NCBI GenBank assembly: GCA_003988855.1
Contig: QYAI01000005.1
Span: 496,001-560,000 of the forward strand
Source of the DNA: Arachnopeziza araneosa
Lineage: Eukaryota > Ascomycota > Leotiomycetes > Helotiales > Arachnopezizaceae
Length of the DNA stretch: 64,000 bases
Direction of reading: 5' to 3'
Made by a program: the position numbers and the translations under genes. Below the pieces are notes generated by a model. The model saw only the letters and a program-made list of their open reading frames with translations. It searched no databases and was not told the origin of the DNA. Each line of letters begins with the position of its first letter. Position 1 is the stretch's first letter. This document shows positions 43,582 to 54,545 of the stretch, piece by piece.

Positions 43582-45949
43582 GAGGCGGACAGGTCATTTA
43601 ATGGCGTTCAGGGGGGACAATACAAGGACTGGGCATAGCAGGCTTGCTAAATTGGCGTCCAGAGATTCTTCGATTACTGAAATGAAATATCATCACGACT
43701 GCAACTCGAAATTGTTGACGATTTTCCCCGAGCTTTGACAACCATTTGAGCATATACGTTTATCCTCTCCGCTCCATAGGATTGAACGTCTATAGATGAT
43801 GGAATATTGATTATCCCGCCAATTCAGCCTGTGTCCACTCTTGAAAAAAGAGGCTGATGGGACCGTGGCTTTATTCCCGAGGAAACATACGGACATTCGG
43901 TATCAGATCTGTTTTCTATCGTTTCGCAATCTATTTGGGAAAAGACTCTATACTAGTGTCTAACGCGCTTGATCAAGTGTTCAATGTTGTTGCTGTTGAC
44001 CTTATCGAAAGCAAAACCATTCGTGGCACGTGAGACTTGTTTCAGTTGGGACTATGGATGTTCTCTCCTTTGGATCAGTTCTCGAGACAACACAAAGTCA
44101 GGGATTTTCCGTCCAGTCTTCCTAGACAGTAGATGACATCGCTTATCTAGTTAGGACATGATACCTCCGCTTACCGTTTGGGGATTCTCCGGAAACGTAT
44201 ATGAGACGAACTCATCCGAACCGCACCATCTGAAGTCCTGGCAAGATTCTCCGAAAGTTTGCAATCTACATACTCGTTTATAATCTTGGTATTTCTCGTG
44301 GCTTTATTAATTGTATCTATCCATTAGTCCCTACTTGCTCTATTCATACTCGAACCCTTGCCACGATCATATCTTTCTATTCAGCCATTCTCCTCTTGTC
44401 AATCCTTGCTTCAGCTCAGGCTTCAGTATTGAGTACGACCAATATAGCGACTGTCCTCACCAGTGTGGAATCATAATTCGTTCACAATTCCCGCGGATGC
44501 GCTGGCCGCAATACCTAAATTAGGGACCGGAGGAGTCTCGGCAGTACCTTTGAGCGCCGCTGAAATAATAGCCATTTCGACATGCGCAAGCACAGCATAG
44601 GCAGACAACGCTGTCAGCATATCTAACATTGGCGGCGGAACTGGTTCGGCCGGGAATATTGTGTTGCGAGTTTTTTCAATTTAGGAAGAGTTAATGAGCC
44701 ATTGATCAAGTATTGATGAGATGCGGCGTTATGAATAAAATCACAATTCATGGTAGTGAGAGTGTTAGCCAGCAAAGTGTCTCGGTAACCAAAGGAATAG
44801 CTGCCAGTGATACGGATGTCAATCTCTTGATTTCGAATGCATGTGCTCAATGCAAACATGGATGCAGCTGGAATTTCAAGGAGGAGGGCGGTGGCATCGA
44901 CGGTGTAAGTATATAGATATAGAATATACATCCCTATTATATCTAGCTCAAGAAGAGGCTCGTTTGCTTCATGTGATCTTGTACATGATTACCTTCAAAC
45001 TCCTTCGTCAAGTGATATGATTAGCGAAAGAAAATATATCTTCCAGAATTCTCACTCAGTTCTAACTACTTCTCCCCAGTGAGAGTTTAGAGGACTGGAC
45101 AAGATATATAATTCAAGACATAACTTGTTATTCCTCCATCTACTTACAAAAACTCACTTCCTCTCTGTCCACTGAGGACTGCATTAATCCGCGGGATATC
45201 TCAAATTCTATATCCTCAAGCGACTGCCTACCAAGCTTAGCTAAGTAAATTTAAGGAAATCGGTTCATCCTACACACCACTATGTTGAAATGCGTAAATT
45301 TATTTTTATTTTTGATGTTGATGTTGATGCCGAGCCAGAATGATGTGATTGTTCATTGTGAGAAACAGATTATTGTAATTGTGCATTCCCATTCAGCTGC
45401 GAAGAAGCCTTCGATGACGCCTCTTTGAATAGAGAGTACGACTTTATTATTCAATGGCGAAGACACCAAGATAGCCTCAGCTTCTTTTGCATCCCGTCTG
45501 GCGCTTGTGTATAATCTTTAGGTTTCTCCATATCATTCAATTATCTGGCTACCTCTGTTGATAATTTGTAGCCTTATCTAGATCGTCTATCCACGGAAAA
45601 TTGTCCACAATACATAGATAAATATTTTCAAAAACAGTCATGGCTAAAGTAAGACAATCGAAGTTGATTTAAAATTAAGCCATGAACTATTGCAGCCCCT
45701 TGCTGTAGACGAACTTGAAAGGGGAGTGAAATCATCAGCCCCGCTATCTTTGACCCCACTTACAGCGCTGTTCAAGAGTGGCAGAACAGCAACGTGATCG
45801 TATGGCTAGAATCAATTCTTTATAATGACAATTCTTCCGTTAGAAACATTTTCCATGTCATGACAATCCCGACGGTAATCACACTTCGTTGCCTCTGTCT
45901 TTAACGTCTCCTCTAAATATTTGCCACTTTAACACTAAACTATCACACT
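43582..45949. other. Accessory-looking 2.4-kb region with coding remnants
   Basis: AT-rich with no complete gene. Two stretches have protein-like frames: 43857-44033 on plus (58 codons from an ATG, with VFYRFAIYLGKDSILVSN) and 44471-44931 on minus (listed separately). The 3' half holds the amidase promoter. Confidence 0.45.
44471..44931 (-). pseudogene. Possible frameshifted gene remnant
   Basis: Two overlapping minus-strand frames both read like protein. The upstream one (44931-44623) has TVDATALLLEIPAASMF and SYSFGYRDTLLANTL. The downstream one (44680-44471) has FPAEPVPPPMLDMLTALSAY, VLAHVEMAIISAALKG and a stop at 44471. No convincing intron joins them, so a frameshift is likely. The plus strand here also has an open frame, so the strand itself is uncertain. 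No family recognised. Confidence 0.25.
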
Positions 45950-47835
45950 ATGGGACAACACTACAAGGAAATTGCGGAGATTGCTCAAAAGCGTCGAGCA
46001 GCTACGATTCCCAAGGAATACCTCCTGCCGGTCTCTATTTTAGCCAATCTTCCACAGAATCTGACCACAGTGCCTAGGGACTCTGGGCATTTCTCACCCG
46101 AAGAATTAGCTATCATTGAAAGTGATGCGGAGGATATCCTCTTCGAAATCAGAAGGAGAAAGTGGACGTCTCTAGAAGTCACAAAAGCGTTCTGTAAAGC
46201 ATCGGTTGTAGCCCAGCAGCTGGTCAGTATGACGCGTCGTTTCAACTCAGAGTGACCTTACTGACATGGATTAGACCAATTGCCTAACTGAGATCCTTTT
46301 TCCAGAAGCACTTGCTCGAGCCAGATTCCTAGACGACCATTTGGAAAGAACAGGCCAGGTTATGGGTCCACTTCATGGGCTTCCGATATCACTCAAAGAT
46401 TGTATGATCACGCCTCCCCACCCTTCATCCCTTGGCATGGCTTGCTACGCCAATGTTGCGACGGAATCACATGAAGAGACTATTCTGGTTAGTATCCTTG
46501 CAAAGTTAGGTGCTGTGTTTTATGTGAAGACTACAACTCCGACTGCTATGATGATGATGGAGACGATTAGCCATGTGTGGGGAGAGACCAATGGAGCTTA
46601 TCATAGTGGGACTAGTTGTGGAGGAAGCAGTGGTGGTGAAGGAGTGCTTATAGCTATGAAAGGAAGCCCTCTCGGTATCGGCACCGATATTGGAGGAAGT
46701 ATTAGAATTCCAAGTGCATTTAATGGATTATTTGGTTTTAAACCATCGTTAGTCCTCTGACCCTTCGAAGGGAGCAATCGCTGATCGACCCTCTAGTTTC
46801 GGACGCTTCCCAGTGTACGGAACTAAATCTGGAATTTCTGGACAAGATTTCATTTGTTCGAACAATGGTCCAATGTCCAGATCACTCGGAATAATCAAGC
46901 TATATTGCAAAGCCGTTCTTTCCACAGAAATATCCCCTTGGACGTCGGATTCGAAATGCTTACCCATACCCTGGAGGGGGGATGTGATTCAACCCAAAGG
47001 ACGAAAACTTCGATTTGGAATCATCCTCGATAATGATGGAGAAATCAGTGTCCATCCTCCTATTGTTCGCGGGTTGGTAATGACTAAGGACGCTCTGGAA
47101 GCTGCTGGGCATGAAGTTTTCGAGTGGGAGCCGAAGAATCATCCAGAAATGACAAGGCAAATGAATTCCTCATTCCACACTCTTGGTGCTGCAGCAATTT
47201 TGGATTTAACCTTGGCAAATAATGAGCCAGTATATGGCTCAATGAAAGCTTATGAGGAAACTTACAAACGGGGTGAACATGGAACTCTGGGCCCTACGAA
47301 ACTAAGAGAGATGATAAACAGAAGAAATGGGTATCAAAAGGCTTACTTAGATTTATGGAATGCTACAGCGAAGGATGGGAAACCAGCTATGGATGGTATA
47401 ATTTGTGCTGCATCACTTTGGAGCGCTCCAAGGTAGGCACCTTGCAACCTTTTCAATCTGACTTATACTGACTCTGAACAGGCTAGGTATCACCCAGAAA
47501 TTATTTTGTGTGAATTTTACTGGTGTTTTCAATGTCCTTGGTCGGTGAAGTACCGAAATAACTACGATTCGCACTAACATATCCTAGATTATCCCGTGTG
47601 CACTTTTCCAGTTACATTTGCAGACAAAGATCTTGACAAATCTAGGACTTCATGGAAGCCACTAAACGAGAAAGATAAAGCTCTACAAGCAGATTACGAG
47701 CCTGAGTTCTATCATGGAACACCGGTAGCTTTACAGTGTGTAGGCCGACGACTAGAGGATGAGAAAGTGTTGGAGATGACAGGGATAGTTTCTGATGCCC
47801 TGAAAGCATTCCAAGAATTGAACAGAACAAAGTAA
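45950..47835 (+). CDS. Amidase-signature hydrolase (acetamidase-like)
   Basis: Serine hydrolase of the amidase signature family, splitting C-N amide bonds; fungal members include acetamidase AmdS. Five exons, 45950-46222, 46275-46747, 46797-47432, 47482-47540 and 47588-47835, 562 aa. The Ser-cisSer-Lys triad is visible: Lys132 in GLPISLKD, the cis-Ser in GGSSGGEG (about 209-210) and Ser233 in GTDIGGSIRIP. The N-terminal helical segment (HYKEIAEIAQKRRAATIP...LPQNLTTVPRDSG) is the usual fungal amidase lead-in. No signal peptide, so cytosolic. Substrate cannot be told; the acetamidase-like N-terminus is only suggestive. It stands next to POLD4 with no pathway link. Confidence 0.92.
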
Positions 47836-48079
47836 TCTATAGAAATAGAAACTTCTTAGCCATGTATAGTTAGGTGTTTAAAATTGGCGAGAATCTAAAA
47901 TCGTGACTTCGTGTTCAGTTTAAAATGGAAGACACGCTCGCTTCATCGTAGTTGCCTAGCAACCACTCACATTCCCCAGCATCGTCATTGATTCTCGACC
48001 CACATTGAACCGCGGAACCACAAGTTGTCGCTACTAACGACACATCCATAATACATTACTAGAAGCATAAATAAGCATC

Positions 48080-48727
48080 ATGCCACCAACCAGGCGAACC
48101 CGCACCTCCAACGGCCCGGCAGCCAAAGGATCACAAAAAACGCTCTCATTCAGCACCGCCCTCTCGAAACCACACACCCCCTCCGCCAGTCTGAAAGACA
48201 AGACCAACAACTCAACTCCCGTCTCTAGCATTGCCACCACCCCACCGCCCTCCAAACCCGACGTAGGACACGTTGAGTCCTCGGCAGCCGCGGTAGAACA
48301 AGCGCAGATCGAACTACAGAAGCCGAAGACTGCAGAGGAGTTACGAGCCGAGAAGGTGACCGATGCACAGATCAAGAAATATTGGCGGGAGCGGGAGAAG
48401 GAGAGGAAGGCGCCGAGGGTACATCAGGGTGATTTAGGGGTCGAGGAGAAGATTCTCCGCTTGTTTGATATGAGTAGTCAATACGGGGTGAGTTTCCCTC
48501 TTCATTTCTCACATGTCAATTAGGCAAAGAGACTGATGATGGGATGATAGCCATGCATAGGTATCGCACGGATGAAACGTTGGGTGAGAGCGAATAAATT
48601 GGGTCTGAATCCGCCGATTGAGGTATTGGCTGTGTTGTTGAGGGCGGAGGAGAAGGAGAACGTCAAGGTTGAGAGGGCTTATGTTGATGAATTGATGAGC
48701 TCCAAGTTTGTCGTTGGGGAGGCTTGA
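48080..48727 (+). CDS. DNA polymerase delta subunit 4 (POLD4/Cdm1)
   Basis: Smallest, non-essential subunit of replicative polymerase delta. Two exons, 48080-48487 and 48551-48727, 194 aa. The C-terminal family core is strong: LRLFDMSSQYGPCIGIARMKRWVRANKLGLNPPIEVLAVLL. The intron falls exactly at the glycine of QYG. The N-terminus (MPPTRRTRTSNGPAAKGSQKTLSFSTALSK) is basic; QKTLSFS resembles a degenerate PCNA-binding (PIP) motif. Residues 90-125 are a charged helix (ELRAEKVTDAQIKKYWREREKERK). Length is greater than the human protein because of the disordered N-terminus. Confidence 0.92.
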
Positions 48728-49049
48728 GAAGACTGGGGTAGATACTGACTGGCTGGGCGGCTCTGTGTATGGACAGGTATAGGCTGGAGTTCTCTGGTCC
48801 TCTTTGGCTTTGGATGGGCCCGGACAGGAGTTTGGCTGTGCGGTACAATCAACGTTGGCTTATCATCGTCCGGATGGCACCTATGTGCAGTAGGAAAATT
48901 ACGAGATACATTACAGTGAGACTCTGCTCGGAAATTATGATTGTTTTGCTGTTGAAGCTCAACGATTAATGGATTCTTATTTAAATTTATGCTCTAATAC
49001 TGCTACACAGCTCAATTGAGTATTTCTGCAAATCGAATCGAATAAAGAT

Positions 49050-51097
49050 TTACATCTGGACCTCCACACGACCCTCGGCACCTGGCGCACCAGAAGACAA
49101 GCTTGGGAGAAGATAGGTGATATCATCCCAAGGATGTCTGTAAAGACCAGTGCGCAGTCTCTTTTGATCAAGGTAATGGGCAATCAAACCAATGCTTCGG
49201 CCCAAGACGAACAGACCGTTGAGAACACCCATTTGCATGTAGTCCTCAGCTTCTTCCGCACTGAACGCGCCACAGTTGCGCATAAGATCAACGAAGCAGA
49301 CTGCAACAGCACCATCCACGTTCAAGATCAGGTTGTCCTTCTTTGACGTAGTGACGGACTCGACAGCAAGAGCATAGTCGAGCATCTTGCAGCTTGGGAA
49401 GCGCTTCTTGACAAACTCCTTAACGAGCTCGACTCGAAGATCTGGGTTATTTCTTGACTTGACTTTGTGACCGATACCTGGGATGAGTTTGTTCTGTTTG
49501 CGCATGCTATCCACGAAATCACGTGGGCTAAGACCCTTGTCAAATGCCTTTGTGAATTCTTCCGCAGCACCGTCAAGAGCACCTCCAAACCTTGATCCAA
49601 TGGTCAAAAGACCGCTGACGAGAGCACTAATGAGATCCTTGCCTGCACGAGTGGTGATGATGGTATTCATGGCACCAGAAACGGCCGGACCATGGTCAGC
49701 AGTCAGCATAAGCACCATCTCGAGGAACTTGCTGGCGTAATCTGGGAGACGGCGGCGGAACCAAAGAAGAGACATGACACCCCCAATACCGATATCCTCC
49801 CTGAAGACATCAGAGATGGGCATGCCAGCATACAAAAGTTCCTGACCACGGTCGTCAGAGATTGTGGAGATAAATGCTGCAGGCTTTCGGATGAGACCAA
49901 GCTCCTGTGCCCATGAATAATCAATAGGAATCTTTGGCACTACTGGCTCTGGTTGAGGCTTGATTGTGCCCTTCTTAACGAGACCTTGATAAACAGAAGC
50001 GAGGAGTTTGGGCATGTCCTCAAAAGTATCGGGCACGTAAAAACCAGCTTCACGCATCGTCTTGTTCTTGATAGCAGCTGTCTCAAGTTGGGAGTTGGCA
50101 AAAGAACCAGCGTGTCCAAATTGAACTTCGGTCTTGAACATACTTGCGCAAGTTCCAATGGCCCAGGCAACAATTGGCTTAGTGATCTTGCCAGACTTCA
50201 CGGCCTCAATCACTCGGTATTCTTCGACACCTCCAACTTCTCCCAAAAGGAGAAGAATTTTGCATTCAGGGTCAGCTTCATATCGTAAAAGATGGTCAAT
50301 GAAGGTAGTGCTGGGGTATCTGTCACCACCAATAGCTACGCCCTCGTAGACACCATCTGTTGTGTTGGCAATAATGTTGTTGAGCTCATTGGACATGCCA
50401 CCGGATTTGGAAACGTAGCCGACAGAACCTTTGCGGTAGAGCTTGGAGGCCACGATATTGTCCATCATACCACCAGTATTACCAATCTTGAAGCATCCAG
50501 GCTTGATACCACCAACAGTTGCAGGGCCAATGATTGTGATACCCTTCTTCGCTGCTACGTGAAGAATCTCGCGTGCACGCTAGACAATCTGTTAGCTAAA
50601 TAAAAAGGTGAAATACACCAAAAACTTACTCTCTCAGGCACACCTTCAGCGATGATGGCAATTGACTTGATTTGAGGGAATTCCATAAGCTCCATAGTCG
50701 AGCTGTATACGCTTCGCGACGAGGCAAAGTTGACAACAGTGTCTACGTCGCTGTGCTTGGCCATGGCCTTTTCAACACTCTGGTAGACTGGAAGCAACGT
50801 CTCGCTGGTTCCCCAGTACATCTTGCTCACGAATTGACCACCGAACGTGTAGATGATACCAGCTACAGATGGAGTCTTGCGCTTGCAGATGAAATCGAAA
50901 TCCAGCATTCCCTGGACAGCTCGGGGCTGCAGACCATATACAAAACATCTTGTTTTATCGTGAAAAAGTGTGTGCTCAGCACGAGGGCTCAACGGACGGC
51001 TGGGAGCTGCGAAACGGCGAATGTTGTCGTTTGCAGAAAGACCTGCTGGCGTAGGTGCGCCAATGGCAGCGGCGCCGTTGGGGGTCGCTGAAGGCAT
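49050..51097 (-). CDS. acl1: ATP-citrate lyase subunit 1 (CoA-ligase and citrate-synthase-like half)
   Basis: Cytosolic enzyme splitting citrate with ATP and CoA into acetyl-CoA and oxaloacetate; in ascomycetes the animal polypeptide is split in two. Two exons, 51097-50630 and 50579-49050, 665 aa. The first half has the CoA-binding Rossmann-like part and succinyl-CoA-ligase domain; His312 in VQFGHAGSF is the phosphorylated catalytic histidine (human His760 equivalent). The second half is the citrate-synthase-homology module (LTADHGPAVSGAMNTIITTRAGKD, PGIGHKVKS, YMQMGVLNGLFVLGRSIGLIAHYLDQKR). It ends near the family's usual position (ITYLLPS). The 50-nt intron joins PER to RAREILHVA. Confidence 0.97.
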
Positions 51098-52078
51098 GCT
51101 AAGGGCAATTCAGGGAGGGATTTCTGAATAGAACAGCAAGTCAGCGATCGTGATTCTGGGCCAAGTCATGAAGATTCCAATTGAGCTCCGATGAGATAAG
51201 GAAGCTCACATGGAACGGGAATAAGGGAGTGAATACCGGACGGCTAAAATCTGGTGGACGAGGCCACGAGTCGGTACTATGGAGTCCCTGAAAATAAATG
51301 AAGCTGGAGATAGTGTCGGCAGTGCAGAGATAGAGCGGTGGTATTTGATGGACAAAGCCAAGATTGCAGGACCGGAAGGTGGCAGGCGGAGGGAGATGGG
51401 GAAGGAGGTTTGTAGAGAAGACCGGGGCGAGGAAGGAACGGAGGGCGAGGGGGAAAAGTGAGGTGAGCAGCAGCGTCGGGGTAGCTGCCGAGCATCAACA
51501 ATCCTTTCTGCGGATTCTTGGGGACGTTGAGGCCTCAGCAGGGGTCGTTTTTTCGGTGGTGTTGGGGCCTAGCGCAGACCAACCAAAGCCAAATATCAAC
51601 CCTTCGGAGACCGGACTTCCTAGAAAGTATCGATTCTAGGATTCGCTTTCGCTCTTCCTCCGCGGATCCTCCTTCCCATTCCTCATTCCGTGTCGACGAC
51701 GTCAACAAGGCCTCAATTCCTGCCCTCAAGAAGTATTCCCCTTCTTCATTCTGCCCTTTGCCGGTACGTGCCAACCCCTCTCCCCCATCTCGCTCCGCTC
51801 CAGTTATTTTGTGTTCCCCTCCAACCACCCGATTCGAGAGACAGAGCGGTCAAGATCTCCTCACCGACCTGTCAATTCAGAGACTGTTGGGCTTGTGCGA
51901 CTCGCAAATCATTCCGCTTTCGCTATCGAGCGAGTCGTTCAATTCAAATATCTAATTTCTGCGCCGAGGTGTTGACAGGAGCTAGCTTATTACATTTTCC
52001 TGTCAGCGCCACGCATCCTCAAGAATTTTTGAGAGCTGACTCTCCGCCCACAGTAAAACATACCTTTAATCTTCTACA
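51098..52078. promoter_or_regulatory. Divergent ACL1/ACL2 promoter region
   Basis: 981 bp between the two ACL start codons. A CCAAT box is at 51177-51181. The right half is pyrimidine-rich and probably the ACL2 leader. Equal expression of both subunits is needed for the heteromeric enzyme, so shared control is likely. Open frames within (for example 51690-52358) overlap the leader and are not genes. Confidence 0.6.
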
Positions 52079-54031
52079 ATGTCTGCAAAAGCCATCCTCG
52101 AGGCCGACGGTAAGGCCATCCTCAACTACCATCTCACGCGAGCTCCCGTCATCAAGCCTTCTCCTCTCCCCAAATCTACCACACACAACCCACCACCGAA
52201 GCTCGCCTCTCTGTACTTCCCAGAAGATGAAGATGTTTCCACAATCCTGGACCAAGCTGAGATCACATACCCATGGCTTCTCCAGTCTGGTTCCAAATTT
52301 GTTGCAAAGCCAGATCAACTCATCAAGAGACGAGGCAAGAGCGGTCTTTTGGCGTTGAACAAAACATGGCCGGAGGCAAAGGCATGGATTGCTGCTCGCG
52401 CTGGAAAGCCCCAAAAAGTAGAGACGGTTGTGGGTGTCTTAAGACAGTTCTTGGTGGAGCCGTTCGTGCCTCATCCAGACGGAACCGAGTACTATATCAA
52501 CATCAACTCGCAAAGAGAGGTATGTTCCAGACTCTTCTTATTTTTAAAACAGATCCAAACTCTTTGATTTCTGCAAGAGCTAGAAAAAAGAATCGCGAAG
52601 CAAGTCCTTGAGAAGTGTTCCAATTGGATGATAGGCGCAGTTCGAAACTCTCTTTGGATATCAAATAGAGGCTCCAAGCGGATGCAATTATTTTTCAGAG
52701 GCGGGTAGGGCATTACAAGTGGGAGGTAATGGCCTTTTTGTTGTTCTAGGGCGGTCCGTATGCGCTCCCAGCGGACGAACGGAGACTAGGTATCCAAGGT
52801 CAACAAGGCCCACACATCCTCATCCAAATCCCTATCAAGTTAGAATTTGAGTACCTGCATCTGCAATCGCGCCGTTTCTGCCGCTGTCAGGGCTTAGACC
52901 CGTCCTTTCTTTATTTGAAGTCATGCTCTCTTCCCTTGGTCTCCCGACTGGGAGCTTCCATTGGCCCCACCTGCTGGCACGTGCTAATCTGATCTGTTCG
53001 TTCAGGGTGACTGGATTCTGTTCACACACGAGGGAGGTGTCGACGTCGGAGATGTTGATGCCAAAGCTGAGAAGCTCCTCATTCCCGTTGACCTCTCAGA
53101 ATACCCCTCCAACCAAGAGATTGCCGCTGGGCTTCTCAAGAAAGTTCCAAAGGGCGTACATAATGTCCTCGTCGACTTCATCACTAGACTCTACGCCGTT
53201 TATGTCGACTGCCAATTCACATACCTCGAGATCAACCCACTGGTTGTTGTCCCAAATGCGCAAGGAACATCCGCTGAGGTCTACTTCTTGGATTTGGCTG
53301 CAAAGATTGACCAGACTGCTGAGTTTGAGTGTGGTGTGAAATGGGCCATTGCCCGTTCACCGGCTGCGCTTGGTACGGTTGCTGTCAAGTCAGCTGAGGG
53401 TAAAGTCAGTATCGATGCTGGACCACCAATGGAATTTCCAGCCCCCTTTGGTCGTGAATTGAGCAAAGAAGAAGCTTACATTGCTGAACTTGATGCCAAG
53501 ACTGGCGCTTCACTCAAGCTCACCATCTTGAATGCAAACGGACGCGTATGGACCTTGGTCGCTGGTGGTGGTGCTTCAGTTGTCTATGCCGACGCGATTG
53601 CAAGCAGTGGATTTGCTGACGAGCTCGCAAACTACGGTGAATACTCTGGTGCCCCCACGGAGACACAGACCTTCCATTACGCTCGGACTGTCCTTGACCT
53701 GATGCTTCGCGCTCCAATTCACGCCGAGGGCAAGGTTCTGTTCATTGGAGGTGGTATTGCTAACTTCACCAACGTCGCTTCGACATTCAAAGGTGTCATC
53801 CGAGCACTTCGAGAAGTGTCACCACAACTTATTGAGCACAAGGTTCAGATCTGGGTCAGACGTGCTGGACCTAACTACCAGGAAGGTTTGAAAAACATCA
53901 AGTCAGTTGGTCAAGAGCTCAAGCTGGATATGCACGTGTATGGTCCTGAGATGCATGTCAGTGGTATTGTACCTCTGGCTCTCATCCCAGGTCGGTTGGC
54001 AGAGAGCAAGGTAGAGGAGTTCAAGGGATAG
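52079..54031 (+). CDS. acl2: ATP-citrate lyase subunit 2 (ATP-grasp/citrate-binding half)
   Basis: Partner of ACL1. Two exons, 52079-52519 and 53006-54031, 488 aa. The N-terminal ATP-grasp domain shows SGSKFVAKPDQLIKRRGKSGLLALN and HPDGTEYYININSQRE. After the intron follow GDWILFTHEGGVDVGDVDAKAEKLLIP, FTYLEINPLVV and EVYFLDLAAKIDQ. The C-terminal citrate-binding domain has RVWTLVAGGGASVVYADAI, ANYGEYSGAPTE and KVLFIGGGIANFTNVASTFKGVIRAL. The single intron is 486 nt, several times the usual length here; no coding insert with family similarity is missing from the product, so it is read as one intron. Stop at 54029-54031. Confidence 0.96.
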
Positions 54032-54545
54032 AAAAATATTTCGATGAAAGCATTGCATTCAAAACTCGAAGCATCTGTTATTTGCTCAACAGATTGTGGT
54101 GTACAAACATTCTGCTAAGGCTAGTATAGATAGCATAATTTCAACATCGTGTCTAAATCAATATGCTAAGGCTAGTATAGATAGCATACATAATTTCAAC
54201 ATCGCGTCTAAATCAATATGCTATTCTGCGTCTTCTTAGCAGTAATTTCAGCGTTGTAGTCAAGATAAAACATTGATGGCATGATTGATTTAATATCTAA
54301 AAAGTCGTACTTACAAATTTATCGTTAAGGTAGGACAATCAGGAAGATCGTGTCGAAATCAATGATGCAATTTTACATGTCTCAAAAGTAGTACTTTGAA
54401 AGGCACTTCAGAGGTACATTGTGCAACTCTGTACAGAACAATCAACGCCATGTACCCCAATCTATCTCTGTGAATCCAAAACCTAACAAGTCAGCTAGAC
54501 TCCGATCATGCATTCATAATGTCTAGCAAATAATTTCCTGTTGAA
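54032..54545. other. Convergent intergenic region with tandem duplication
   Basis: 3' flanks of ACL2 and the SNF2 gene. AT-rich. Contains the two-copy repeat at 54113-54218. Confidence 0.5.
54113..54218. repeat. Tandem duplication of a 51/55-bp unit
   Basis: Copy 1 at 54113-54163 and copy 2 at 54164-54218; both begin TGCTAAGGCTAGTATAG. The second copy has an extra ACAT and one T-to-C change (GTGTC versus GCGTC). It starts about 80 bases after the ACL2 stop codon and so probably lies in its 3' UTR. The near identity means a recent event. Confidence 0.95.

Noticed and set aside
46749..46967. Antisense open frame inside the amidase
   Set aside because: Shadow of the amidase coding strand.
51690..52358. 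222-codon plus-strand frame crossing the ACL2 start
   Set aside because: Overlaps the ACL2 leader and coding exon in another frame; ACL2 is certain by homology.
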